From Arthrobacter sp. StoSoilB20 (GTDB lineage: Bacteria; Actinomycetota; Actinomycetes; Actinomycetales; Micrococcaceae), in the NCBI RefSeq assembly GCF_019977295.1, contig NZ_AP024651.1, positions 2,976,001 through 3,040,000 of the forward strand: DNA of 64,000 nt, in the 5' to 3' direction. Positions 32,691-43,169 of this stretch are shown piece by piece. Every line of letters starts with the position of its first letter. Positions within the stretch are counted from its first letter, which is position 1. The position numbers were made by a program, and so were the translations under genes. A model generated the notes under the pieces. It was not told the origin of the DNA. It saw nothing but the letters and a program-made list of their open reading frames with translations, and ran no database searches.

Positions 32691-35192
32691 TCAGGCAACA
32701 AGGGTTCGGAGCAACCGCGCAGAATGCCGTACGGACAATCCCGGAAGATAGGCCCGGGTGAGTGCACGGCCCATTGCAGGAAGGTGCAGCGGGTCCTGGT
32801 AATACATGTACAGCGTTCGGTACTCCGGCTGGAAACGCGACTTAAAGGAAGCCAAGGACCTGAATCCATAAACTGGTTCCAGTGCTTGCCCAACCGCATC
32901 AAGAATTCCTGCCAGGCCCTCTGCCTGCTGTTCGATTTCGCCCTTTTCCCGGGCCAAAGGCGAGCCCGACAACGAGATAACCTCCACGGAACTGCGCAGG
33001 TGGAGGATGGCGGAGGCAATGAGGAACTCCATGACTCCAGGGAAGGAGTCACCCCGGCGCCTCATGAAGTCCAACGTCCAACTGACTACCCGGCCATCTT
33101 CATGGACCGGCAGCCAACTGGTGACCCCGTACACGAAGCCGGCATCATCCACAGCGGCGCAGCAAAGGACGTCATCGTCCTCGACTTCGTCCAAGCCACC
33201 CAAAGTGAAACCCATTTCCGGGATCTTCTTCTGCGCGGCCCACTCTTCGGAGACTTCTGAGATCTGGGAGCGCACGCCGGGGGGAAGTTCGGAGTAGCGG
33301 CCCCAAATGGCGGTGATACCAAGCTTCCTGGCACGGTTCAGCGATGTCCTGACGTTCTGCCATTCCTTGCCGCGGAACTCAAGGTCCCTGATCCGCAGAC
33401 GGGTTTCCTGGGCCACCGAGACCCTGCGGAAACCGCGCGCGCTGAGCATGGCCCACAATTCATCGGTGCAGGAGTAGAGGCAGGGTATCAACGCCTGCTG
33501 GGAACAATAATCGAGGAAGCCCCTGGCAGTGTCGAGATGGTGGACAGCGGGCCCAAAAGGACCAGCCATGGTCAAGGCCACATGGCCGTGGACCTGGTAC
33601 GCCACTCCCCCGGTTCCTTCAGCATTGAACCAGTACTTGTTGGGTTCCCAGAGGGCCATCCACGACAGGGAGTCGCCCCCTGCCTTGACCAAGGACCTGG
33701 CCCTCTCACGGGATTGATGATCGAGCCCACCGGAATGGTGCCCACGAATCAGCAGGATCCACACGCCTACGAGTGCCACCAGCCAGAAAACAGTGCCGGA
33801 GTAGGAGAAGAGGAAAACCTCCACCACATCACGTTCAGCGAAGACCTTCCGGTAGACGCCCGGTAGCGGGACCGGAAGATACTGCCTGGCAAGCTCAGAA
33901 GCCAGGCCCAGCAAGCCGTCGTCGCGGTCCATGCCACCGGAAGCCAGCCACACCAGCGTATAGGCGAGGCCAAGGCCGGCCCCGGTCAAGCCCACCAGCC
34001 AAAAAATCCGTCGCCTCAGGCGGTCCGACGACACCACACGGAAGTGGCCGCGGTAGGCAAAGAGAAGCACCGCCAACACCAGCGGCACCAGAACCAGGGG
34101 CAGGAGATGAACTACAGCCGTGTTCAACATGGGCACGTGCGGACGTCCCTGGAGCCTCGGCATCCCGGCGAAGAGACCCAGGTAAATTGCCGACAACGCG
34201 ACCACCACCAGTTGGACACTGATCGCAATCCCCACAGCAAGCCGACGACCACGGCGCATGCCGTCAGCACAAATGAGCAGCAGCACTACCGGCACGACGG
34301 CAAGCGCCAAACCGAAAGGGCCCGTATAGGCCTGTCGGCCCACTTCCAAACACGCCACATCAATGGTTCCCCCGCAGTTGCTTTCCAGCTGGCTCAACGT
34401 AGGCAAGGGATTCAAGATGACGTCGCGCAACAACGCGAGGGGACCGGAAGGACTCTTGGCAGCTGCGGTCACTATGGGGCCAACAGCAAAGATTGCCATC
34501 GTCAGGGCAAGAAGGTTCCTGACCTCCCTGCCCGTGGAGCGATGCAGATAAAGATGCCCGTTGCTGCTTTGCATCCACCACCCCGCGGCAAGGCCGATCA
34601 GAGCCCCCAGGAAACCCACGACGGTCTCGGCGTGGCCAACATACAAGACCAGAAGCAACGACACCGAGATAGCCACCGTGCGCAAACGCCGTTGCCACAA
34701 GGTGGGAAGCAGCGCGCTGGCAGCCAGCGCAGTGCCCAAAACCGCGCCATAGGGGCCTATCAGCCGGGTATCGGCCATTCGCGACAACCAGCCATCATCG
34801 GAATACTGCGCCACCTGGGTGACCAGGAGGAAAGCGGTCACACAGGCAAACTGGCTGCCCAGGAACACGCCTGCTGCCCTGAGCGATCCCAGACGCCGCT
34901 CGGCCAGGCCCAGGAGGAACAAGAACATCAGGATGGCTGTGACATAAGCCAAGGGGTTGGTGGTGAAGAACAATGACGTCCAGATGGACCACCATTCACC
35001 GGACCGCAGGCCATCCAGGGACACCCCGGCAAAGGCCAGCCACGGCTCCGGTGGACCCGACAGGAAGCTGCCGGAGGCAAGGGACAATATGACAAACAAA
35101 GCCAGCACCACCAGGGTGAACGGCGTCGCCCGAAGATGCCTCCCTGCCTGCTGCAACGCAGGCTTGATCACACCGTTGATGGCAAGGCTCAC
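32691..35192 (-). CDS. MprF-like aminoacyl-lipid synthase with pseudo-rhomboid N-terminus
   Basis: 833 aa membrane protein. Residues ~60-205 look like a rhomboid six-helix fold (GEWWSIWTSLFFTTNP, GPYGAVLGTALAASALL, GHAETVVGFLGALIGLAAG), but the catalytic GxSG reads GPYG with Tyr148 instead of Ser. More helices follow to ~480. Residues ~500-830 form the DUF2156 (MprF C-terminal) domain that transfers an amino acid from aminoacyl-tRNA to phosphatidylglycerol or a related lipid (SWMALWEPNKYWFNAEGTGG, RGDSFPGVMEFLIASA, LSGSPLA, YGFRSLASFKSRFQPEY). The GTG start overlaps the upstream esterase stop, so the two form an operon. The amino acid used cannot be told. Confidence 0.86.
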   Translation of the reverse strand: MSLAINGVIKPALQQAGRHLRATPFTLVVLALFVILSLASGSFLSGPPEPWLAFAGVSLDGLRSGEWWSIWTSLFFTTNPLAYVTAILMFLFLLGLAERRLGSLRAAGVFLGSQFACVTAFLLVTQVAQYSDDGWLSRMADTRLIGPYGAVLGTALAASALLPTLWQRRLRTVAISVSLLLVLYVGHAETVVGFLGALIGLAAGWWMQSSNGHLYLHRSTGREVRNLLALTMAIFAVGPIVTAAAKSPSGPLALLRDVILNPLPTLSQLESNCGGTIDVACLEVGRQAYTGPFGLALAVVPVVLLLICADGMRRGRRLAVGIAISVQLVVVALSAIYLGLFAGMPRLQGRPHVPMLNTAVVHLLPLVLVPLVLAVLLFAYRGHFRVVSSDRLRRRIFWLVGLTGAGLGLAYTLVWLASGGMDRDDGLLGLASELARQYLPVPLPGVYRKVFAERDVVEVFLFSYSGTVFWLVALVGVWILLIRGHHSGGLDHQSRERARSLVKAGGDSLSWMALWEPNKYWFNAEGTGGVAYQVHGHVALTMAGPFGPAVHHLDTARGFLDYCSQQALIPCLYSCTDELWAMLSARGFRRVSVAQETRLRIRDLEFRGKEWQNVRTSLNRARKLGITAIWGRYSELPPGVRSQISEVSEEWAAQKKIPEMGFTLGGLDEVEDDDVLCCAAVDDAGFVYGVTSWLPVHEDGRVVSWTLDFMRRRGDSFPGVMEFLIASAILHLRSSVEVISLSGSPLAREKGEIEQQAEGLAGILDAVGQALEPVYGFRSLASFKSRFQPEYRTLYMYYQDPLHLPAMGRALTRAYLPGLSVRHSARLLRTLVA

Positions 35193-36487
35193 CGCGTCAA
35201 CCCCCAGCGATCTGCGAGGAAGTCCAATGCTCCCGGCATCCCCCGGACAACGGCATCCCAGGAATGCCCGGCGTGCCGAATGGAATGTTCCTCGGTTGTG
35301 AAGCCCGCCGTCTTTGTCGCCCCTGCGAGTTCATGCATGTAGTCGGTGAATTCGTGGTCGGTTTCACCAGCGGTGAGGTAGACGCCGTTTCCCGCGAAGT
35401 TGCGCTCCTGCAGGAGCACCAAAGGGGTCTTGGACTCGAAAGCCGCCACATCGCCGTCGAACGAGTCCTGAATGGTCTTGTTGCGATCCTTGGCCAAGGC
35501 GGGTTCCCGTTCCGCGGAAAACGCCAGCACTGTAGGAAAGAGCTCCGGGTGGGCAGTACCCATCTGCAGGGCGCATGTGCCTCCGAACGAGAAACCACCT
35601 ACTGCCCATTGTTTGGGGTCAGGCGAAACGTCAAGGGTGGAGTGGATCCACGCAGGAACATCCTGGGAAAGATAGGTGTCCGCAGGGGCAATCAAGCTAT
35701 CCATGCACATGGTGTTGGCGCTGCTCGAGCCGTTGGGATCCACCACCACCGTGACAGGGGCAATTCCATGGTGCGCTTCGGCGAAACGGTCCAGCTGCGT
35801 GCGGAGCTGCCCGCCAGTCAGCCAGTCGGCCGGTCCACCGGGTTGCCCGGAAAACAGGACCAGCACAGGCAGCGCAGGGCGGGCATCGGTCAGGTAGGCA
35901 GGGGGAAGATAAATATACGCATCCCGTGCAGTAAATCCGGAGATGGTTCCTGGAATTTGTGCTTTGCGCAGCATCCCGCCCGGCGGCATGGAGTCCGGTG
36001 ATTTCCAGGCTGCAGGCAACGGACCGGGCTTTGCTCCCGGGCTCCGTTGGAGACCGGCCTCCAATGGTTGGATGCGGGCCACTGCTGTACCCAGCAAATC
36101 TGCTACCGAATTGTTCAGCCCAAAATAGAGATTCACCTGGACTGCGCTGAGGAGGACTACTCCCAGCATCGCCAGGACGCTGAACGTGCGCCCCCGGACC
36201 CTGCTGCGGGGAAGGCGAACTGCGCAGAGGAGGATGGCAGCGACGGCCGGCACCGACCAAGCCAGCGTTTCAAAAGGCAGGTTCTCGGAAAAGGTGGCCA
36301 TGAGGTCCACCAGGATCCAGTGAACCAGGGCAACAATGCCGATGGAAACCGCCAACGCAGCTACGACCACCAGCGGCCACGAACGACCACGCCTCCATAG
36401 AAGGTACGCCCCGCCGGCAGCACCGCAAGCGATGCTGAACCAGAGGAACGGACCATCCACCAGGCTGAGGTCGGAAAATAGATCCAT
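35189..36487 (-). CDS. Membrane-anchored esterase of the alpha/beta hydrolase fold (esterase D / antigen-85-like)
   Basis: 432 aa. Four N-terminal TM helices (about 12-30, 38-62, 75-95, 103-125) precede an extracytoplasmic esterase domain. The nucleophile elbow is VGGFSFGGTCAL, with Asp/Glu in LTAGETDHEF and a His in RHAGHSWDAV, completing a triad. The TGA overlaps the GTG of the aminoacyl-lipid synthase. By position it may hydrolyse the aminoacylated lipid made by its partner, as PA0919 does for PA0920 in Pseudomonas aeruginosa (inference). DUF2550 lies 5 bp downstream of its start region. Confidence 0.85.
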   Translation of the reverse strand: MDLFSDLSLVDGPFLWFSIACGAAGGAYLLWRRGRSWPLVVVAALAVSIGIVALVHWILVDLMATFSENLPFETLAWSVPAVAAILLCAVRLPRSRVRGRTFSVLAMLGVVLLSAVQVNLYFGLNNSVADLLGTAVARIQPLEAGLQRSPGAKPGPLPAAWKSPDSMPPGGMLRKAQIPGTISGFTARDAYIYLPPAYLTDARPALPVLVLFSGQPGGPADWLTGGQLRTQLDRFAEAHHGIAPVTVVVDPNGSSSANTMCMDSLIAPADTYLSQDVPAWIHSTLDVSPDPKQWAVGGFSFGGTCALQMGTAHPELFPTVLAFSAEREPALAKDRNKTIQDSFDGDVAAFESKTPLVLLQERNFAGNGVYLTAGETDHEFTDYMHELAGATKTAGFTTEEHSIRHAGHSWDAVVRGMPGALDFLADRWGLTR

Positions 36488-36492
36488 GGCGC

Positions 36493-36924
36493 CTAACGCC
36501 AGGTGCCAACGCCGACGACCGGACCGGCCTCCAGCCAGGATGACAAGCCTGCATACGCGTCGAAATTCATGGCAAGCATGAACTTCGAGCCTTCGTACTG
36601 CAGTTCAACCACTACGACGCCGGGCTGTACCCTGACGAGTTCGTCTTCCGTGGGTTGTCGGCGGCCCAGCAGTTCAAGCGAACTGCGTGTGAATTTATGC
36701 TTGGGGATCACGCTCAGGGACATCAAGCGGAACCACTCCAGCTCATTGTCCTGATAACGACAAACCCCCATCTGCCAGCTGTTTCCAGCCATGCAAATGG
36801 AGGCGTCTACCGTGCCCAGGGCACGCCGCAGGTTGAAGCGGCGCACCCCGAACAGGCACAGTGAAATGATCAGCAACGTAAACGCTGTTGCCAGGGCGAT
36901 GAACGGAATAAGGGAATCGTCCAT
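36493..36924 (-). CDS. DUF2550 family membrane protein
   Basis: 143 aa. One N-terminal TM helix (LIPFIALATAFTLLIISLCL, about 4-24) is followed by a soluble domain with GNSWQMGVCRYQDNELEWFR. It matches Rv1312 of M. tuberculosis, which likewise lies directly after atpC. Function is unknown. The start ATG at 36922-36924 lies 10 bp after the atpC stop, so it is the last gene of the atp operon or co-transcribed with it. Confidence 0.88.
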   Translation of the reverse strand: MDDSLIPFIALATAFTLLIISLCLFGVRRFNLRRALGTVDASICMAGNSWQMGVCRYQDNELEWFRLMSLSVIPKHKFTRSSLELLGRRQPTEDELVRVQPGVVVVELQYEGSKFMLAMNFDAYAGLSSWLEAGPVVGVGTWR

Positions 36925-36934
36925 CAAGGTCGTG

Positions 36935-37219
36935 CTATCGGATCCCCGCTGTAGCCGCTTCGCCCAATTTGGCGTTGTCAGCAACAATGACCACGCGATC
37001 GTTGTCAACGGAGAAGAACCCGCCGTCGACCACTACCGCAATACGGTCACCGGAAACCGGCTGGATTGCCAGCTCGCCCTCGGCCAGGATGGCCAGAAGG
37101 GGCGAGTGGCCCGGCAGGATTCCGATTTCACCATCGCTGGTGCGGGCCTTCACCATCTTGGCCGCGCCGGACCACACGAAGTGGTCCGCTGCGACAATCT
37201 CAACCTCGAGCTCAGCCAT
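36935..37219 (-). CDS. atpC: ATP synthase F1 epsilon subunit
   Basis: 94 aa, shorter than the ~135 aa of E. coli because the C-terminal inhibitory helices are missing. The N-terminal beta-barrel is complete (MAELEVEIVAADHFVWSG and GEIGILPGHSPLLAIL). Absence of the helical hairpin affects ATPase self-inhibition and is typical of some actinobacteria. Its ATG lies one base before the atpD stop region, so it is coupled to atpD. Confidence 0.95.
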   Translation of the reverse strand: MAELEVEIVAADHFVWSGAAKMVKARTSDGEIGILPGHSPLLAILAEGELAIQPVSGDRIAVVVDGGFFSVDNDRVVIVADNAKLGEAATAGIR

Positions 37220-37220
37220 A

Positions 37221-38756
<1,536 letters not shown>

Positions 38757-39647
38757 CTAGGACGCGAGGGCGTCGGCGCCGGCAACGATTTCGGAAAGCT
38801 CCTGCGTAATCTCGGCCTGGCGGGCCGTGTTGCGAAGGCGCGTGTACTTCTTGATCAAATCCGTAGCGTTGTCACCGGCCGACTTCATGGCACGCTGGCG
38901 GGCTGCGAGCTCGGAAGCTGCGGCCTGCAGCATGGCTGCGAAGATGCGGGACTCGATGTAACGCGGAAGCAGTGCGTCAAGCACCTGCTCTGTTTCCGGT
39001 TCAAACTCGTACAACGGCAGCAGCTCGGAGTCCGAAACTGCTTCCTCTTCGACGACCTCGAGCGGGAGCAAACGGATGACCGTGGGCTCCTGCGTCACCA
39101 TGGACTTGAAGCGGGTGTATACGACGTGGATCTCATCCACGCCACCCTCTTCGTAGTCAGTGGAGAAGTCTTCGAGAAGTGCAGCTCCGACTTCCCGTGC
39201 GGTTTCGAATTCCGGGGCGTCCGTGCCACCGGTCCATACACGGGTGTATGACCGGTTGCGGAAATCGAAGTACGCCTGGGCCTTGCGGCCAACCAGGTAT
39301 GCCTTGACTTCCTTGCCTTCTGCGTGAAGAAGCTCGGTGAGACCTTCAGCCTGCTTGAGCACACTCGCGGAATACGATCCTGCAAGGCCACGGTCCGATG
39401 TAATGATCAGGACTGCGGCGCGGCGGATCTGCTCCGGCTCGGTGGTCAGCGGGTGGTCGATTTCGCTCTGAGTTGCGACAGCAGAAACGGCGCGGGTAAT
39501 CGCGTTCGCGTAGGGCAGTGAAGCTGCTACGCGGGCGCGGGCCTTACCGATGCGCGAGGTAGCGATCAGTTCCATCGCCTTGAAGATCTTGCGCATCGAC
39601 GTCGTCGAGCTGATCTTCTGACGGTAGACCCGAATCTGGGCTCCCAT
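38757..39647 (-). CDS. atpG: ATP synthase F1 gamma subunit
   Basis: 296 aa rotor shaft. The N-terminal [30 protein letters not shown] and the C-terminal [19 protein letters not shown] are the two strongly conserved helices of gamma. The Rossmann-like middle includes [17 protein letters not shown]. Length is normal. It is preceded by an unusual 14-bp hairpin in the gap to atpA. Confidence 0.97.
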   Translation of the reverse strand: MGAQIRVYRQKISSTTSMRKIFKAMELIATSRIGKARARVAASLPYANAITRAVSAVATQSEIDHPLTTEPEQIRRAAVLIITSDRGLAGSYSASVLKQAEGLTELLHAEGKEVKAYLVGRKAQAYFDFRNRSYTRVWTGGTDAPEFETAREVGAALLEDFSTDYEEGGVDEIHVVYTRFKSMVTQEPTVIRLLPLEVVEEEAVSDSELLPLYEFEPETEQVLDALLPRYIESRIFAAMLQAAASELAARQRAMKSAGDNATDLIKKYTRLRNTARQAEITQELSEIVAGADALAS

Positions 39648-39675
39648 ACTTATCCTTTCCTATGTTCCCGATCTG

Positions 39676-39713
39676 CTGCCCTGCCGGGGCCCTTTCGGAC
39701 CCCGGCAGGGCAG
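39676..39713. repeat. Strong hairpin in the atpA-atpG gap, inside the atp operon
   Basis: A perfect 14-bp GC stem pairs 39676-39689 with 39700-39713 (CTGCCCTGCCGGGG arms) around a 10-base loop. It starts 10 bp after the atpA stop and ends 29 bp before the atpG start. It has no U-tract, so it is more likely an RNA processing or stability element than a terminator (inference). Confidence 0.8.
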
Positions 39714-39723
39714 GTAATCGGAA

Positions 39724-41361
39724 CTAGCGCTTCTGCTTGACGATCTTTTCCTGGTCGACGTCGCCGCCGGAGATCGCTGCGTGCTCTTCGTGGCCGGCGC
39801 CAACCAAGTGGTTGTCGCCTTCTCCGAAGAAGCCCTTCTTGAAGGAAACGATTGCTTCGGTCAAGGCTGCAGCGGTGTCGTCATCCAGGACGTTGGTCTG
39901 GGCCAGCGTGGTCAGGATGGAGGACTTGTGCGCAAGGTGCTCCAGGAACTCGGACTCGAAGCGGCTGATGTCCTCAACCGGAACGTCGTCGAGGTAACCC
40001 TTGGTACCGGCCCAGATGGAAACAACCTGGTTCTCAACCGGGAACGGTGAGTACTGGCCCTGCTTCAGCAGTTCCATCAGGCGTGCACCACGGGTCAGCT
40101 GCTGACGGGAAGCAGCATCCAGGTCAGAGGCGAACATGGCGAATGCCTGCATGTCGCGGTACTGCGCCAGGTCCAGCTTCAAGGTACCGGAGACCTTCTT
40201 CATGGACTTGACCTGTGCAGCGCCACCAACGCGGGAGACAGACACACCAACGTCAACAGCAGGACGCTGGTTGGCGTTGAAGAGATCCGACTGGAGGAAG
40301 ATCTGGCCATCGGTGATGGAGATCACGTTGGTGGGGATGTAAGCGGAGACGTCGTTTGCCTTGGTTTCGACGATCGGAAGACCGGTCATCGAGCCTGCAC
40401 CGAGCTCGTCGGAGAGCTTGGCGCAACGCTCCAGCAGACGGGAGTGCAAGTAGAAGACGTCACCCGGGTAGGCTTCGCGTCCCGGCGGACGACGCAGCAG
40501 CAGGGACACGGCGCGGTAGGCTTCGGCCTGCTTGGACAGGTCATCGAAGATCACCAGGACGTGCTTGCCGCCGTACATCCAGTGCTGGCCGATGGCCGAG
40601 CCTGCGTAGGGTGCCAGGTACTTGAAGCCGGCGGGGTCAGATGCCGGAGACGCCACGATGGTGGTGTACTCCAGTGCGCCGTGGTCCTCAAGGGTCTGGC
40701 GCACGGCTGCGATGGTGGAAGCCTTCTGGCCGACACCAACGTAAACGCAACGAACCTGCTTGGTGACATCCCCAGAAGCCCAGTTGGCCTTCTGGTTGAT
40801 GATGGTGTCCACTGCGATGGCGGTCTTACCGGTCTGGCGGTCACCAATGATCAGCTGACGCTGGCCGCGGCCGATCGGGATCATGGCGTCGATAGCCTTG
40901 AGGCCGGTCTGCATCGGTTCGTGAACCGACTTGCGCTCGGTAACGCCCGGTGCCTGGAGTTCCAGTGCACGGGTGCCTTCGGCCTTGATCTCGCCGAGGT
41001 CATCGATCGGCTGGCCCAGCGGGTCAACAACGCGACCCAGGAAGGCGTCGCCAACCGGAACGGACAGGATCTCACCGGTACGGTGAACTTCCTGGCCTTC
41101 TTCAATACCGGTGAAGTCACCGAGGATAATGACACCGATCTCGCGGACGTCAAGGTTCTGGGCCAGGCCCAGCGTGCCATCTTCGAAGCGAAGCAGCTCG
41201 TTCGCCATGACCGAGGGAAGACCCTCAACACGGGCGATGCCGTCACTTGCGGTGGTCACACGACCAACCTCTACGCGCTCTGCGTTACCGGGTTCGTAGG
41301 ACGCCGCGAACTCGTTCAACGCATTACGGACGTCGTCGGCGTTGATGGTCAATTCGGCCAT
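39724..41361 (-). CDS. atpA: ATP synthase F1 alpha subunit
   Basis: 545 aa. Non-catalytic nucleotide-binding subunit: Walker [15 protein letters not shown], then [14 protein letters not shown] and [17 protein letters not shown], and the [13 protein letters not shown] arginine-finger region. The ~30-residue C-terminal tail ([19 protein letters not shown]) is longer and more acidic than in E. coli. The start ATG at 41359-41361 ([15 protein letters not shown]) is chosen over an ATG 33 bp upstream. Confidence 0.98.
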   Translation of the reverse strand: MAELTINADDVRNALNEFAASYEPGNAERVEVGRVTTASDGIARVEGLPSVMANELLRFEDGTLGLAQNLDVREIGVIILGDFTGIEEGQEVHRTGEILSVPVGDAFLGRVVDPLGQPIDDLGEIKAEGTRALELQAPGVTERKSVHEPMQTGLKAIDAMIPIGRGQRQLIIGDRQTGKTAIAVDTIINQKANWASGDVTKQVRCVYVGVGQKASTIAAVRQTLEDHGALEYTTIVASPASDPAGFKYLAPYAGSAIGQHWMYGGKHVLVIFDDLSKQAEAYRAVSLLLRRPPGREAYPGDVFYLHSRLLERCAKLSDELGAGSMTGLPIVETKANDVSAYIPTNVISITDGQIFLQSDLFNANQRPAVDVGVSVSRVGGAAQVKSMKKVSGTLKLDLAQYRDMQAFAMFASDLDAASRQQLTRGARLMELLKQGQYSPFPVENQVVSIWAGTKGYLDDVPVEDISRFESEFLEHLAHKSSILTTLAQTNVLDDDTAAALTEAIVSFKKGFFGEGDNHLVGAGHEEHAAISGGDVDQEKIVKQKR

Positions 41362-41446
41362 CTGCAGTCCCTGCTCTCCTGTTTTCGTGATCATCGTTGC
41401 TCACGATGACCGGGTTTTATATCAGTTAAGTTGTGCTTTGTCTTCG

Positions 41447-42274
41447 CTAGCCAGCGAGCTGGCGGCGGAGCTCGGACAGGCGGGCGATAACCGAAGCGTC
41501 GAGCACTTCGTCACCTACCTGGACGCGGATTCCACCGATCAGTGCAGGGTCAACATTGAGGTTGACCTTCAGTTCGCGGCCATACAGGGCGTCAAGCCCG
41601 GCCTGCAGACGGCTGGCCTGCGTTTCCGTCAACGGACGGGTAACGCTGACAGTTGCAATCCAGCGCTGCTGACGCTTGGCTGCAAGCTTGGCGAATGACT
41701 CGACGAGCTTGCTCGGCTTGACACCGCGCGGCTGCGTCACTGCCTGGCTGATGAGAACCTTTGCTTCCTCGCTGCTGCCAGGAACAAGCTTCTCAGCCAG
41801 TGCAATCTTTGCCGCAGGCGATGCCTGCGGCTCAGACAGAGCACGTTGTACTTCGTGGCTGGAGGCGACGGCCTGGTTGAAGGCAAACAGATCGTTTTCC
41901 AGCTCTTCCAGCCCCGTGATACCGGAGGCAGAAACGGCCGACTTGTTTTCAGCTACGGCAATGACAACCGTGGCGGCAAGCGTCTCGAGTGCATCGCCGA
42001 TATCGCGTGCCGATGCCCAGCGCGAGCTGGCCAATCCGCCTGCAATCTCAGCAGCATCAGCGGAGACTTTTCCGCCAACCAGCTGCTTGACCAGCGCCGA
42101 CTTCTCGTCACCGGAACGGGACGGGTCAGTCAGGGCGCGGCGCAAGCCAGCCGAGCTGTCCACCGTTCCCAGGATTCCGAAGAGGTCCTTAGCCAACTGC
42201 AGCGAGGCGAAGGGAAGCTTGGCTTCCAACTGCGCCAGTGCTGTGGTCAGCGATTCGCTCGATATACCTGCCAT
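41447..42274 (-). CDS. atpH: ATP synthase delta subunit
   Basis: 275 aa, longer than the ~180 aa of E. coli delta, as is usual in actinobacteria, where an extra N-terminal segment is present. The OSCP-type core shows RALSEPQASPAAKIALAEKL and the C-terminal LIGGIRVQVGDEVLDASVIARL. It connects F1 to the peripheral stalk. Its ATG overlaps the atpF stop by one base. Confidence 0.95.
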   Translation of the reverse strand: MAGISSESLTTALAQLEAKLPFASLQLAKDLFGILGTVDSSAGLRRALTDPSRSGDEKSALVKQLVGGKVSADAAEIAGGLASSRWASARDIGDALETLAATVVIAVAENKSAVSASGITGLEELENDLFAFNQAVASSHEVQRALSEPQASPAAKIALAEKLVPGSSEEAKVLISQAVTQPRGVKPSKLVESFAKLAAKRQQRWIATVSVTRPLTETQASRLQAGLDALYGRELKVNLNVDPALIGGIRVQVGDEVLDASVIARLSELRRQLAG

Positions 42275-42831
42275 TACTTAGCTGCACCTGCGCTCTGGGT
42301 CTCCAGATCTGCAAGGAAGCGGTCCACAACGCGTGCGGCGCGCTGGTCGTCGGTGAGTGCTTCACCAACGATGCGGCCGGCCAGCGTAGTGGCCAGGGTG
42401 CCTACCTCGGAACGAAGCGAGACAACAGCTGCCTGGCGCTCCGATTCGATGGCAGCGTGTGCCTGCTCGGTGATCCGTGCAGACTCTGCTGCAGCCTTGG
42501 CCTTCAGGTCCGCAAGGATCTGGGCGCCTTCGGCGCGTGCTTCTTCGCGGATACGGTTGGCTTCGGCGCGGGCATCGGTGAGCTGCTGCTTGTACTCTTC
42601 AAGAGCTGCAGAAGCTTCCGCCTGGGCCGCTTCGGCCTTTGCAATGCCACCTTCAATTGCTTCGGCGCGCTCTGCGAAGGTCTTCTCGAACATCGGGACA
42701 ATGAACTTGACCACGATGTACAGGAGGACCGCAAAGCCGACGAGGACGACGCCCATTTCCCAAACATTGGGAACGAGAGGGTTGGCGGCCTCTTCGCCTT
42801 CAGTGGCGGCTGAGATGATCAGCTGATTCAT
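42274..42831 (-). CDS. atpF: ATP synthase Fo b subunit
   Basis: 185 aa peripheral stalk. One N-terminal TM helix (MGVVLVGFAVLLYIVVKFIV, residues ~26-46) precedes a long Ala/Glu/Arg helix (EEYKQQLTDARAEANRIREE). It reads directly into atpH with a 1-bp overlap. Only one b-type gene is present, so the stalk is a homodimer of this protein. Confidence 0.96.
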   Translation of the reverse strand: MNQLIISAATEGEEAANPLVPNVWEMGVVLVGFAVLLYIVVKFIVPMFEKTFAERAEAIEGGIAKAEAAQAEASAALEEYKQQLTDARAEANRIREEARAEGAQILADLKAKAAAESARITEQAHAAIESERQAAVVSLRSEVGTLATTLAGRIVGEALTDDQRAARVVDRFLADLETQSAGAAK

Positions 42832-42887
42832 ATTTCACCCGTCCTATCTACTCGGTTGCGGAATTCGCTTTGTTCTAAATCCGAAGA

Positions 42888-43091
42888 CTAGAGAACGAAA
42901 GCGAAGACGAGGCCGAGGATGGCGAGAGCTTCGGTCAGAGCCAGACCAAGGAACGCGATCGGCTGCAGCACACGCTGAGCTTCCGGCTGACGAGCAACAC
43001 CGTTGATGTAAGCCGCGAATACGAGACCCACACCGATACCACCGCCGATTGCGGACAGACCGTAACCTACGAGGTTGAGATTGCCTTCCAT
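42888..43091 (-). CDS. atpE: ATP synthase Fo c subunit (rotor ring)
   Basis: 67 aa, two TM helices joined by the polar loop ARQPEAQR. The proton-binding carboxylate is Glu54 ([15 protein letters not shown]). The first helix has the Gly repeat [10 protein letters not shown]. No sodium-coordinating Gln/Ser set is seen, so a proton-driven ring is expected. It is the target site of diarylquinoline drugs in mycobacteria. Confidence 0.97.
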   Translation of the reverse strand: MEGNLNLVGYGLSAIGGGIGVGLVFAAYINGVARQPEAQRVLQPIAFLGLALTEALAILGLVFAFVL

Positions 43092-43169
43092 TTTTTTCCT
43101 TTCAAGATGCCACCCATGTGGCAGGTTGTTTGGTTTACTTCAATCCCCATCAGGGGAAGTTTTTGGTGC

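Noticed and set aside
34044..34976. Plus-strand 310-aa His/Gln/Arg-rich frame
   Set aside because: Composition is the complement of membrane-helix codons in the aminoacyl-lipid synthase gene.
40444..41409. Plus-strand 321-aa frame opposite atpA
   Set aside because: Same reason as for atpD. Its sequence is not protein-like and atpA is intact.
43108..43123. TGCCAC/GTGGCA hairpin between atpE and atpB
   Set aside because: Only six pairs without a U-tract, inside an operon. Could be chance.
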